In this document: piece by piece, positions 1 through 7,555 of the stretch
Numbering within the stretch: the stretch's first letter is position 1
Layout: each line of letters starts with the position of its first letter
Assembly: GCA_045597945.1 (NCBI GenBank)
Contig: JAZLLD010000063.1
Location: 1 to 26,098, forward strand
DNA from: Colimorpha sp045597945
GTDB taxonomy: Bacteria; Bacteroidota; Bacteroidia; Bacteroidales; P3
Direction of reading: 5' to 3'
Length of the DNA: 26,098 nucleotides
Program-made: the position numbers and the translations under genes
The notes under the pieces: model-generated
Databases searched by the model: none
Told to the model about the DNA's origin: nothing
What the model saw: the letters and a program-made list of their open reading frames with translations, nothing else

Positions 1-752
1 TCATCAGCGACTCCATCGCAACTGAAATTGGTCTTGATGCCGCTTACATTGCCGACCCCGGTATTGTTGACGAGCGTCCTGAGTATGCTAAGATTTCTGG
101 TCACCCCGTTTTCGACCTTGATCCTGAGCGCGAAGGCGTCATTTGGCATTGCTTGAACCAGAAAATGACCGCTAAGCTCTATGCTCGCGAACTTGGTAAG
201 AAATATGAGGACCTCAACCTTATCATCGCACACATGGGTGGCGGCGTCAGCGTAGGTGTCCACCAGCACGGCCGTTGCGTCGAAGTCAACCGCGCTCTCT
301 GCGGTCTTGGCGCATTCTCCCCAACCCGTTGTGGTAGCATCAATGCCAGCAAGCTTATCGAAGTTGCCACCTCCGGCAAGTACACCGAGGCTCAGCTGAA
401 GAAGATGGTCACCGCTGAAGGTGGTTTTGTTGCCTACCTCGGCACCAACGACGCTTACGAAGTTGAGAAGAAAGCCATCGCTGGCGACGCTAAGTGTCAG
501 CTCCTCGTCGACGCATTCTGCTATCAGGTTGCCCTCGAAATCAGCCGTTTGGCAGCAGTCGTCAACGGTAAGGTCGACGCTATCCTCCTCACCGGCGGTA
601 TCTCTTACAGCAAACCCTGGATGCAGGCCATCACCGAGCGCATCGAGTGGATCGCTCCCGTGAAGGTTTACAAGGGCGAGAACGAAATGCTCGCACTTGC
701 CATCTGCGGTAAGGAAATCCTCGACGGCGCTACTCCTAAGGAGTATAAATAG
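1..752 (+). CDS. buk: Butyrate kinase, 3' part (5' end outside window)
   Basis: Butyrate kinase of the acetate/butyrate kinase (ASKHA) family, which interconverts butyryl-phosphate plus ADP and butyrate plus ATP in the cytoplasm. The frame is open from the first base (codons begin at position 3), so the first part of the gene lies upstream of the window and the ATG at 153 is internal. Family blocks visible: DPGIVDE followed by a basic ISGHP stretch, the LIIAHMGGGVSVGVH nucleotide-binding loop, VNRALCGLGAFSPTRCG, YLGTNDAYEVE, and the C-terminal LLTGGISYSKPW and VYKGENEMLALA blocks. The C-terminus is complete and ends at TAG. A phosphotransbutyrylase gene is a common upstream partner but cannot be seen here. 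Related branched-chain acyl kinases cannot be excluded on sequence alone. A hairpin terminator follows at 803-832, so it is probably the last gene of its transcript. Confidence 0.93.
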   Translation, partial: ISDSIATEIGLDAAYIADPGIVDERPEYAKISGHPVFDLDPEREGVIWHCLNQKMTAKLYARELGKKYEDLNLIIAHMGGGVSVGVHQHGRCVEVNRALCGLGAFSPTRCGSINASKLIEVATSGKYTEAQLKKMVTAEGGFVAYLGTNDAYEVEKKAIAGDAKCQLLVDAFCYQVALEISRLAAVVNGKVDAILLTGGISYSKPWMQAITERIEWIAPVKVYKGENEMLALAICGKEILDGATPKEYK

Positions 753-802
753 TCGACATCAAGCATTGGCTTGACTCGATAGCAATATCGACAATCATAT
801 AG

Positions 803-832
803 ATAGTCGCCACACACTGTTGTGGCGGCTAT
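803..832 (+). terminator. Probable terminator after butyrate kinase
   Basis: Twelve-base arms (803-814 and 821-832) pair with one G-U wobble around a six-base loop, 50 bp after the buk stop codon and before the FKBP gene. The tail is TTGTAATA rather than a clean U-run, so the strength is uncertain. A smaller perfect hairpin, TCAAGC/GCTTGA with an ATTG loop, sits at 759-774. Confidence 0.6.
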
Positions 833-887
833 TTGTAATAAACATAAGTTATACGTAGAATTAAAAACATACAATATTTTATTCTAT

Positions 888-1730
888 ATGAAAAAGACAT
901 TCATTATTGCCGCCGCATTGGTCATGGGCTTCAGCGCCATGGCTCAGGATGTGACTATCAAACGTGGCAAAGTGACCATGAGCGAGGCCGACTACAACAT
1001 CCTCAAACAGAAGGCCGATGCTTATGAGAGCACCCAGAAGGCCCTCAACGAGACTCTGGCAGCCTACGAGAAACAGCAGTCTATGAACAACATGTACAAA
1101 CCTGTTGAGTTGAAGAACTTCGTTGATTCCGCTTCCTATGCCATCGGTAAGGACATCTATCAGAACTGGCTTCAGCAGAACCTGGGCATCAACGGCCAGG
1201 CAGCAGGTCAGTCGATGATCGACGCTTACAAGGGTCAGAACACCTGGAACGATGCCACCATGCGTCCTCTCCTCAACCGCTTCCAGCAGGAATTCCAGAA
1301 GCGCCAGCGCGAAGAACAGGAGAAGATGATGGCCAGCCTTGACAACAACATCGAGGCCGGTAAGAAATTCTTGGAACAGAATGCCCTGAACAAGTCTGTC
1401 TACACCACCAAGAGCGGTCTTCAGTATAAGATTGTCAAGAAAGGTAATGGCGTGAAACCTAAGGCTACAGACAAGGTCCGCGTCCACTACACCGGCACCC
1501 TGATCGACGGCACCAAGTTCGACAGCAGCGTCGACCGTGGCATGCCTGCCGAATTCCCCCTCAATCAAGTGATTCCTGGTTGGACTGAAGGTCTCCAGCT
1601 CATGGATGTGGGATCCAAATACATCCTCTACATTCCCCACACCCTCGGTTACGGCACCAATCCCACCGGTTCTATTCCTCCGGGTTCCACCCTTATTTTC
1701 GAAGTCGAACTCCTTGATATCGTAAAATAA
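888..1730 (+). CDS. FKBP-type peptidyl-prolyl cis-trans isomerase (exported)
   Basis: A 280-residue exported prolyl isomerase that probably assists folding of envelope proteins. The frame is open from an ATG at 822, but that would put 22 non-hydrophobic residues ahead of a clear signal peptide; I chose the ATG at 888, giving MKKTFIIAAALVMGFSAMAQ with cleavage near residue 20. Residues about 73-165 are an FKBP_N-type dimerisation helix region (SASYAIGKDIYQNW) with a charged Gln/Glu-rich linker. Residues about 190-277 are the FKBP_C catalytic domain: VRVHYTGTLIDGTKFDSS, the VIPGW pocket at 229-233, YGT near 255-257 and the closing FEVELLDI. The layout matches FkpA/Mip-like proteins. It lies between two predicted terminators (803-832 and 1742-1782) and is probably transcribed alone. 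Confidence 0.93.
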   Translation: MKKTFIIAAALVMGFSAMAQDVTIKRGKVTMSEADYNILKQKADAYESTQKALNETLAAYEKQQSMNNMYKPVELKNFVDSASYAIGKDIYQNWLQQNLGINGQAAGQSMIDAYKGQNTWNDATMRPLLNRFQQEFQKRQREEQEKMMASLDNNIEAGKKFLEQNALNKSVYTTKSGLQYKIVKKGNGVKPKATDKVRVHYTGTLIDGTKFDSSVDRGMPAEFPLNQVIPGWTEGLQLMDVGSKYILYIPHTLGYGTNPTGSIPPGSTLIFEVELLDIVK

Positions 1731-1741
1731 TCTTTTGAAAT

Positions 1742-1782
1742 AAAGGATGTTTGGCGAACTTCATGTTTGCCAGACATCCTTT
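1742..1782 (+). terminator. Hairpin between FKBP gene and aroC
   Basis: A 14-bp stem with one G-U wobble (1742-1755 with 1769-1782) and a 13-base loop starts 11 bp after the FKBP stop. The 3' arm ends in TCCTTT, with no long U-run after it. It covers an ATG at 1747 that is in frame with aroC, which supports the later aroC start at 1801. Confidence 0.6.
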
Positions 1783-1800
1783 GCTATACCCCTTTCTGTA

Positions 1801-2712
1801 ATGAACACTTTCGGCAATAATTATCGTCTCACCACATTCGGCGAATCGCATGGCCCGGCCATAGGTGGAGTCCTGGATGGCTGTCCGGCTGGCTTGGTTA
1901 TCGACGAGGCGTTCATTCAAGAGGAACTGCGTCGTCGACGCGAAGGCGACACACCCTCGCCCCTCACCACCCAACGCAAAGAACCCGACCAGATTGAGTG
2001 GCTCAGTGGCATCTTTGAAGGCAAGACCCTTGGAACCCCCATCGCTTTCCTTGTCCGCAACAAGGACTGTCGCTCTGAGGATTACGACCTGCTTAGAGAC
2101 TGCTGTCGCCCCGGCCATGCCGACTATACTTATCAGCAGAAATATGGCCATCGCGACCATCGTGGCGGAGGAAGGGCTTCCGGCCGCGAGACCGTGGCAC
2201 GAGTCATTGCAGGTGCCATCACCAAGCAGGTGCTCTCTCGGCACCAAATTCATATCCATGCCACTGTCAGCAATTTTCTTGTCACTTGTGTAATTGAAGG
2301 ACTTTCTGCCGGCATTGGCAATCCTGTGTTCGACCGCTTGAATGCCCATTTGTCCTATGCTGAGTTGTCCATTCCTTCGGCCATGTCTTTTGCCATGGGC
2401 GAACGTCCCGAGTGTTGGCAACTCAAGGATTTTGCCGACCAATGGCAGCGGAATGGCAGCGGTGCAACACTCACGACCACAAATCATTGCGGCGGTATCC
2501 AGGGCGGTATCAGCAATGGTATGCCCGTCATCTTTCATGTCGGATTCCACCATCCCGTAACCCATCCCGACGGCATGACTTGCCGCCAAGGCGATGGGTC
2601 GCTTATCACGGTGTCGCCTCATGGTCGTCACGATGCCGACCATAGCAGCCGTCTGCCCGTCATAGTTGAGAGCATGGCAGCCTTGTCTGTGGCAGATTTT
2701 ATCAATCAATAG
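1801..2712 (+). CDS. aroC: Chorismate synthase, compact form
   Basis: Chorismate synthase converts EPSP to chorismate with reduced FMN as the last step of the shikimate pathway. The start at 1801 gives MNTFGNNYRLTTFGESHG, the family's usual N-terminus; an in-frame ATG at 1747 lies inside a hairpin. Active-site features kept: His17 in GESHG, His106 in RPGHADYT, the GRASGRET signature near 124-131, NHCGGIQGGISNG at 228-240 and HGRHD at 274-278. The protein is only 303 residues where the family is usually about 350-365. The loss is mainly a clean internal gap near residues 152-162: the segment normally lying between the first region and the PAGLGEPVFDRL-like block (here SAGIGNPVFDRL) is absent, about 50-55 residues. 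The C-terminus also stops early. The SINAVKG-like block reads SIPSAMS, and RHDPC reads RHDAD. Identity is secure; activity is less so. Confidence 0.9.
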   Translation: MNTFGNNYRLTTFGESHGPAIGGVLDGCPAGLVIDEAFIQEELRRRREGDTPSPLTTQRKEPDQIEWLSGIFEGKTLGTPIAFLVRNKDCRSEDYDLLRDCCRPGHADYTYQQKYGHRDHRGGGRASGRETVARVIAGAITKQVLSRHQIHIHATVSNFLVTCVIEGLSAGIGNPVFDRLNAHLSYAELSIPSAMSFAMGERPECWQLKDFADQWQRNGSGATLTTTNHCGGIQGGISNGMPVIFHVGFHHPVTHPDGMTCRQGDGSLITVSPHGRHDADHSSRLPVIVESMAALSVADFINQ

Positions 2713-2739
2713 AAAAACAACACATCACTCAACAACATC

Positions 2740-3498
2740 ATGGCAAAACGTCATTTTTCCATCACCCTTTTTGCAACACTAACAATTGCTTTGTTCTTCA
2801 CGGCCTGTGGCTCGAAGAACAGCATCACTATCGAAGGTAAGCTCGACAATGGTGCAGGAAAAACTATTTATATTGAAGAAGTTGCGCCAGAATCTCGTAT
2901 CTTCCTCGATTCTATCAAACTGGACAAGAAAGGTCATTTCAAGTTCGTCTACGACATGCCCTATCAGACCTTTTACAACATCCACGTCTCTGAGGCCGAC
3001 TATGTGATTGTCCTCCCCAATTTCGGCGAGAAGGTCGAAATCACTGGCGACTATAATGCCCTTGCCCAGACCTATCAGGTGAAAGGCTCCATGGAGTCGC
3101 AGTATCTCTGGCAGCTTCAGGACTATTCAAACCAGGGGGCAAAGGCCTTGGCTGAACTTGTCGCTATCGACCAAAAGAATATGGAACTTCTAAACAATGG
3201 TGAACTCACTGAGAGCGAATTCGCTACTGAGCATAATATCACCGATTCCATTTATTTGTCTGCCTACATGGACCAGCAGAAATATATTGTCGATTTCATT
3301 CAGGAGCACCTGGGCTCTCTTACCACCCTTATCGCCCTCTACAAACCCTTCAACAACCACCCCCTTGTTGATCCTAAGGATAGTTTTGAGTTTTATGAGG
3401 CTGTGCTTGAGGGTCTTCAAGAGTCCATGCCCGACAATCCACATACCCTCAATTTCAAGAATTCCGTAATGCGTCTCGGTTTCACCTATGCCCAGTAA
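2740..3498 (+). CDS. DUF4369-domain lipoprotein
   Basis: A 252-residue predicted lipoprotein. The N-terminus has a basic MAKRH start, a hydrophobic stretch and a lipobox FFTAC with Cys23. Residues about 28-130 (ITIEGKLDNGAGKTIYIEE, then DSIKLDKKGHFKF) match the DUF4369 beta-sandwich that in Bacteroidota usually precedes a thioredoxin-like (TlpA/AhpC-TSA) domain. Here no CxxC thioredoxin domain follows: the protein ends after a helical region (LTTLIALYKPFNNHPLVDP...LNFKNSVMRL). It is either a DUF4369-only form or a version that lost its redox domain. The gene lies 27 bp after aroC and its last 11 bases overlap the next gene, so it is probably translated with it. The precise role is unknown; an outer-membrane or periplasmic location is inferred from the lipobox. 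Confidence 0.85.
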   Translation: MAKRHFSITLFATLTIALFFTACGSKNSITIEGKLDNGAGKTIYIEEVAPESRIFLDSIKLDKKGHFKFVYDMPYQTFYNIHVSEADYVIVLPNFGEKVEITGDYNALAQTYQVKGSMESQYLWQLQDYSNQGAKALAELVAIDQKNMELLNNGELTESEFATEHNITDSIYLSAYMDQQKYIVDFIQEHLGSLTTLIALYKPFNNHPLVDPKDSFEFYEAVLEGLQESMPDNPHTLNFKNSVMRLGFTYAQ

Positions 3499-4240
3499 GA
3501 AATTGTATTTTGTTTCCGACTCGCACTTAGGTGCCGGAGCCGATTCCCTGGACCGAGAACGTCAGTTGTGCGACCTTCTTGACCGGATGAAGGTTGATGC
3601 CGCCCAGATTATCTTTCTGGGCGACATTTTTGACTTTTGGTTCTCGTACAAATATGTGGTACCCAAGGGATTCGTGCGTATACTTGGCCGTATGGCCGAG
3701 CTTGCTGATGCCGGAATCGAACTACATTTTTTTATAGGAAATCACGACATGTGGCTCTTTGACTATCTCCCGAGCCAGATGAACATTACCATGCATTCTG
3801 ACCCCGAGTTTTTCTCTTTCGATGGGCACACCTTCTATGTTGGTCATGGCGATGGACTAGGCCATCTTGACCGACGTTACGACTTCATTCGTTGGGTCTT
3901 TCGCAACCCAGTGAATCAGTGGCTTTTTGCCCATGTGCCCTCCGGGCTCACCTTTGGTATTGCCAATGCCTGGAGCCGTCACAGTCGCAAGAACCATATT
4001 AAGAAAAATCCCAAGATTTTTGAATACCAGGGCGACGACCGTGAGGGCATTGTTCTCCACTGCAAAAAGGTGCTGGCAAAGTATCCCGTCGACTTCTGCG
4101 TTTTCGGCCACCGCCACGCACCAGCTATCAGACAAATAGGCTCCCAAACCCTTTATGTCAACACTGGCGATTGGTTGGCCAATAGAAATTATGCCGTATA
4201 TTCCGATGGAGAGATTCATTTGCTACAATACGATGTCTAG
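3488..4240 (+). CDS. lpxH: UDP-2,3-diacylglucosamine diphosphatase-like metallophosphoesterase (LpxH family)
   Basis: A 250-residue calcineurin-like phosphoesterase closest in pattern to LpxH, which hydrolyses UDP-2,3-diacylglucosamine to lipid X in lipid A synthesis at the inner membrane. All metal-binding blocks are present in order: SDSHLG (Asp11, His13), GDIFDFWF (Asp46), GNHD (Asn85, His86), the VGHGDGLG block (His120) and FGHRH (His208, His210). The DFWF following the second block and the long insertion between HGDG and FGHRH containing RHSRKNH are typical of the Bacteroidota LpxH group rather than of general phosphodiesterases. The start overlaps the preceding lipoprotein gene by 11 bases, suggesting translational coupling. 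Some Bacteroidota carry paralogous phosphoesterases of this type, so the gene symbol is slightly less certain than the fold. Confidence 0.85.
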   Translation: MPSKKLYFVSDSHLGAGADSLDRERQLCDLLDRMKVDAAQIIFLGDIFDFWFSYKYVVPKGFVRILGRMAELADAGIELHFFIGNHDMWLFDYLPSQMNITMHSDPEFFSFDGHTFYVGHGDGLGHLDRRYDFIRWVFRNPVNQWLFAHVPSGLTFGIANAWSRHSRKNHIKKNPKIFEYQGDDREGIVLHCKKVLAKYPVDFCVFGHRHAPAIRQIGSQTLYVNTGDWLANRNYAVYSDGEIHLLQYDV

Positions 4241-4307
4241 CAATAATTGCTTCACAATAGATATTCGCAATATGAGCTTCTGCAAAAACTAACTAGAACG
4301 CTACAAT

Positions 4308-5426
4308 ATGCTGACAAGGAAAGAATTATATAATATTCCCGGATGGCACACACGCCGTCACCTAGTGGTCATAGAATCTGATGATTGGGGCAGCATCCGC
4401 ACACCATCTAGGGAGGCTTATGATTTGATGTTATCGCAGGGAATACCGCTGGATAGGGATCCTTATTGCAAATATGACTCTCTTGAGCAAAGCCTTGATT
4501 TTGAGCGACTATTCGAGGTGCTACATAGTGTAAAGGATAAGAACGGCAATCCGGCCATTCTCACTGCCAACATGGTTGTGGCTAATCCCGTTTTTGAAAA
4601 AATTGAAGCTGATGGCTTCATGCAATATCACTACGAAACATTCATCGACACATATAATCGCACTCAGTCTGACAACAACACTTTCGCAACCTGGAAGCAA
4701 GGCATCTCACATCATCTTATTCAACCCCAATTTCATGGTCGTGAGCATCTGAATGTGAAAAAATGGCTGTCGGCCTTGCAACAAGGGCCTTCGTTAACCC
4801 TGGAAGCCTTTAAGCATCGCACATTTGGTCTCACTTCTTCTGTCGATCCGAATATCAAACAATACTATATGGGGGCGTTTAATTCTGGTCTTGACGCAGA
4901 TATCCCCGCATACGAACAAATTCTCACAGAAGGCCTTGGCATATTCGAATCTACCTGGGGCTTCAAGTCCGAGTCATTCATTGCTACCACCTATCAGTGG
5001 AGTCCTAAGATTGAGCCCTGCCTTTTTAGAAACGGTGTTAAATATATCCAAGGAACTGTATGCCAAAAGATTCCTTTGGATGATGATACGACGGTCAAAT
5101 ATTCTCGCAGATGCTTTCAAGGCACTCGCAGCAAGAGCGGTTTGATTCGTCTCATGCGCAATTGTTATTTTGAACCGTCCACCAAGCCTGGCTACGACTT
5201 TGTTGACGACTGCATGAATCGTATCAACATCGCTTTCCGTTGGGGCAAGGCAGCCAACATCTGTGCCCATCGTGTAAATTTCATTGGCTCAATCCATCCA
5301 GAAAACACCGACGTCAATTTGCCTATGTTTAAAACCTTGTTATGTAGGATTGTAAAGCAGTGGCCTGATGTTGAATTCATTTCTTCCGACCAGCTTGGCC
5401 ATATTATCGAGAACAAAATATTCTAA
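4308..5426 (+). CDS. Polysaccharide-deacetylase-like protein
   Basis: A 372-residue protein without signal peptide that looks like a NodB-type polysaccharide deacetylase or related seven-stranded barrel protein. The N-terminal strand ends in ESDDWGS (Asp25-Asp26, catalytic base and metal ligand positions in the fold), and HGREH at 143-147 provides the usual H-x(3)-H metal site. A later strand carries CAHRVNFIGS near the C-terminus, a plausible catalytic His region. The substrate is not shown by the sequence. It is followed after 3 bp by a family 2 glycosyltransferase, so the pair probably modifies a surface glycan. The two genes use noticeably more A/T-rich codons than aroC or lpxH upstream, which could reflect transfer or simply weaker codon selection. 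A non-hydrolytic homologue is possible. Confidence 0.72.
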   Translation: MLTRKELYNIPGWHTRRHLVVIESDDWGSIRTPSREAYDLMLSQGIPLDRDPYCKYDSLEQSLDFERLFEVLHSVKDKNGNPAILTANMVVANPVFEKIEADGFMQYHYETFIDTYNRTQSDNNTFATWKQGISHHLIQPQFHGREHLNVKKWLSALQQGPSLTLEAFKHRTFGLTSSVDPNIKQYYMGAFNSGLDADIPAYEQILTEGLGIFESTWGFKSESFIATTYQWSPKIEPCLFRNGVKYIQGTVCQKIPLDDDTTVKYSRRCFQGTRSKSGLIRLMRNCYFEPSTKPGYDFVDDCMNRINIAFRWGKAANICAHRVNFIGSIHPENTDVNLPMFKTLLCRIVKQWPDVEFISSDQLGHIIENKIF

Positions 5427-5429
5427 ATA

Positions 5430-6254
5430 ATGGAACTTTCGATTATTACCATAAATAGAAACAATGCGTCAGGACTAGAGAAAACAATGGCCAGTGTATT
5501 GCGCCAGCCCCATCAAGATATTGAATACATTGTGGTCGACGGTGCTAGCACTGACAATAGTGTGGATGTAATAAAAAGTTTTTCCAACGATAGCCGGCTT
5601 CGTTGGATTTCCGAGCGCGATAATGGCATCTACAATGCCATGAACAAAGGCATCCGCATGGCCACGAGCGAATACATCATGATACTCAACTCTGGAGATT
5701 ATCTCCGTGATGCCGATACTATTCAGCAAATGAGTCAGTCGTTAGCTCAGCTCGGACGGCCTGATATTATGTATGGCAACATTATAAAAATATGGCCTTC
5801 AGGTGTTACCAAAGTGGACTATCAGCAAAATGATAGGCAAATGACGCTGTTTAGTTTTTATTATGGTACACTCAACCCGGATGGCACATATATTCGCAGG
5901 TCATTGTTTGATACCTTTGGCTTTTTTGATGAGTCGCTAAAGATCTGTTCCGACTGGGCGTGGTTCATGAAAGTTATTGCCCTTGGCAATATTCAGGCGC
6001 GCCACTGCAATATCGAAAGCATCTACTTTGATATGACTGGCATCAGCGAGAGCGAGGGTAAGAATCGCGACATCATCGCCTCCGAGCGTCGGCAAAAACT
6101 TATTGAGTCAGTCCCCGAGGCTGTCTTGGCCGATTACGACAAGTATGCTGCAGATATTCTCATCATGCGTCGCATCCACCGTTACAAATGGGCCTTTAAA
6201 ATTGTTAGATTGCTAGAACGCGTACTATTTAAGTTTGAAAAACTCCGCCACTAA
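5430..6254 (+). CDS. Family 2 glycosyltransferase
   Basis: A 274-residue GT-A fold glycosyltransferase of family GT2. It starts with MELSIITINRNN and shows the nucleotide-sugar block EYIVVDGASTDNS (residues 32-44), ISERDNGIYNAMNKG (60-74) and an NSGD motif at 87-90 in the DxD position. The DNGIYNAMNKG signature is characteristic of WcaA/WaaE-like GT2 enzymes acting on capsular or lipopolysaccharide sugars. The C-terminal region is basic (MRRIHRYKWAFKIVRLLERVLFKF) and may sit against the membrane. It starts 3 bp after the deacetylase-like gene; its last 20 bases overlap the VanX-like gene. Donor and acceptor sugars cannot be read from the sequence. Confidence 0.9.
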   Translation: MELSIITINRNNASGLEKTMASVLRQPHQDIEYIVVDGASTDNSVDVIKSFSNDSRLRWISERDNGIYNAMNKGIRMATSEYIMILNSGDYLRDADTIQQMSQSLAQLGRPDIMYGNIIKIWPSGVTKVDYQQNDRQMTLFSFYYGTLNPDGTYIRRSLFDTFGFFDESLKICSDWAWFMKVIALGNIQARHCNIESIYFDMTGISESEGKNRDIIASERRQKLIESVPEAVLADYDKYAADILIMRRIHRYKWAFKIVRLLERVLFKFEKLRH

Positions 6255-7029
6255 TATCACGTACCTCATTGGTTTTGTTCTTCTGTTGGCCTCCTTCGCA
6301 AGTTGTTCTCAATCGGCTACAGAGGAATTTGCGCCTGTTGCCGATACCATTATTGATGACGTATCTGTGGTTGAGGAAATCAGGGATCCTTTCCCTCCCA
6401 ACAGTGCGTTTGTCATCGTTACGGATTTGGATTCTACGATTTTGGCTGATATTCGCTATGCTTCGTCCAACAATTTCTTGGGCCGTCCAATGGATGGCTA
6501 TCTCCAGCCCTTGGCTATCCTTTCTCGCCCTGCAGCCGAAGCCTTGGCTCGGGCCAATGCCTTGCTTAAACAGCAAGGTTTGTGTCTGAAAATCTACGAT
6601 GCCTACCGCCCTCAGCGAGCTGTGAATCAGATTGTAGACTGGGCTTATAATTCTTCCGACACCATCATGAAGTCAGTCTATTACCCACAACTCACCAAGT
6701 ACCAGATTCGCAAGCAAGGCTATATTTCGCGTCGGTCTAAGCATAGCATGGGTAGCACTGTTGACCTCACCCTAGCAGACCTCCTCACTGGTCAAGAGCT
6801 CGACATGGGGTCGCCTTTCGATCTTTTCGCACCCATCTCCCATTTTGATTCCCCACAAATAACCTCTGAGCAACGTGCCAACCGTCGTTTGCTCAGAAAT
6901 ACAATGCAGAATGCTGGCTTCTACCCCATTGAGTGCGAATGGTGGCATTTCACGCTAAGGCATCAGCCCTATAGTAGAATGTTCGACTTTCCTGTCCATG
7001 CCGACTCTGCGCGAATATTTATCCCGTAG
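6235..7029 (+). CDS. VanX/DdpX-like D-Ala-D-Ala dipeptidase, lipoprotein
   Basis: A 264-residue zinc D,D-dipeptidase of the VanX/DdpX family (peptidase M15D). It keeps the arginine block YDAYRPQ (Arg125), the first zinc motif SKHSMGSTVD (His170, Asp177) and the second ECEWWHF (Glu235 base, His238). Ahead of the domain is a hydrophobic stretch with a lipobox-like FASC (Cys24), so it is probably lipid-anchored in the periplasm, fitting cell-wall dipeptide salvage rather than vancomycin resistance; no vanH or vanA genes are near. The only start that keeps the signal is TTG at 6235, directly after an in-frame TAG at 6214-6216; the first in-frame ATG would cut into the domain. The reading overlaps the glycosyltransferase by 20 bases, which suggests coupled translation. 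Confidence 0.87.
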   Translation: MKNSATNITYLIGFVLLLASFASCSQSATEEFAPVADTIIDDVSVVEEIRDPFPPNSAFVIVTDLDSTILADIRYASSNNFLGRPMDGYLQPLAILSRPAAEALARANALLKQQGLCLKIYDAYRPQRAVNQIVDWAYNSSDTIMKSVYYPQLTKYQIRKQGYISRRSKHSMGSTVDLTLADLLTGQELDMGSPFDLFAPISHFDSPQITSEQRANRRLLRNTMQNAGFYPIECEWWHFTLRHQPYSRMFDFPVHADSARIFIP

Positions 7030-7555
7030 TTTAACTTTCTCAACAATAATCTGTTGCATTAGCAAATGCTGATTAGGGTTTTCTCCAGAGTTGCAATCGC
7101 TATGTGAGGTCTGCCCGCACCCAAGCTTCGCCGTACCTTCGCTTGTTTTACCTTATTTATCCTATAGTTATACCTTATTTATACTATTATATATAGGATA
7201 AATATAGAATAAATAAGGGATAAATATAGGATAAGGAACGGGGGAAGGACGGGGGAAGGGTGGGCCTATAGGTTGTCGAAACAGCTGCAATTGGTCTCAA
7301 AGAATTGTCTTGCTGAAGCTCTAATTTGATTAAAGTCTGGCCTTTTTGCAATTTAGTTTGGTTAGAGAAAGTGCGAAGCGTTCCCTCTTTGAGATTGTAA
7401 TATGCGTTTTTAGAAGACCTCAAAAAGCCGTCCTTGGCTCTGTCTCCCAAAACTGTGCCAACTGTTTTACTAGAGTTTTTCTTGCTTGAAAAAAGTCTCA
7501 GCTTGAACCTTCATTTTGTGACGGTTCGCTGATAATTTCTCTGGTAAAAATTGTT
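7030..7555. other. Intergenic region with 11-bp repeat element, no confident gene
   Basis: A 526-bp gap between two converging genes. The left part (7126-7271) is an 11-bp-period inverted array described separately. The rest (about 7272-7555) has no start-to-stop frame I would call a gene. On the minus strand, about 7196-7490 reads as an open frame with protein-like composition (for example GDRAKDGFLRSSKNAYYNLK) but without a convincing start and running into the repeat array; it may be a decayed gene. No clear rho-independent terminator was found for either flanking gene. Confidence 0.7.
7126..7271. repeat. 11-bp-period inverted repeat element A
   Basis: Thirteen consecutive blocks keep an 11-bp step. 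On the left are CTTCGCCGTAC (7126), CTTCGCTTGTT (7137), TTACCTTATTT (7148), ATCCTATAGTT (7159), ATACCTTATTT (7170) and ATACTATTATA (7181). After a 4-bp gap follow GGATAAATATA (7196), GAATAAATAAG (7207), GGATAAATATA (7218), GGATAAGGAAC (7229), GGGGGAAGGAC (7240), GGGGGAAGGGT (7251) and a partial GGG block (7262). The inner left blocks are roughly the reverse complement of the inner right blocks, so the array can fold about a centre near 7193. The outer blocks shift from AT-rich to GC-rich while keeping the step. Function unknown. Confidence 0.8.

Noticed and set aside
879..1640. 253-codon minus-strand frame opposite the FKBP gene
   Set aside because: A shadow; the plus strand encodes a complete signal peptide and FKBP domain.
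1693..2709. 338-codon minus-strand frame opposite aroC
   Set aside because: The plus-strand frame carries all chorismate synthase motifs; the opposite frame has none and also overlaps the FKBP end and the hairpin.
6235..7029. Vancomycin resistance cluster because of the VanX-like gene
   Set aside because: No VanH, VanA/B or VanRS genes are present, and VanX-like dipeptidases occur widely as housekeeping enzymes.
7140..7240. CRISPR array
   Set aside because: The 11-bp units are contiguous, imperfect and inverted about a centre; there are no unique spacers and no cas genes nearby.
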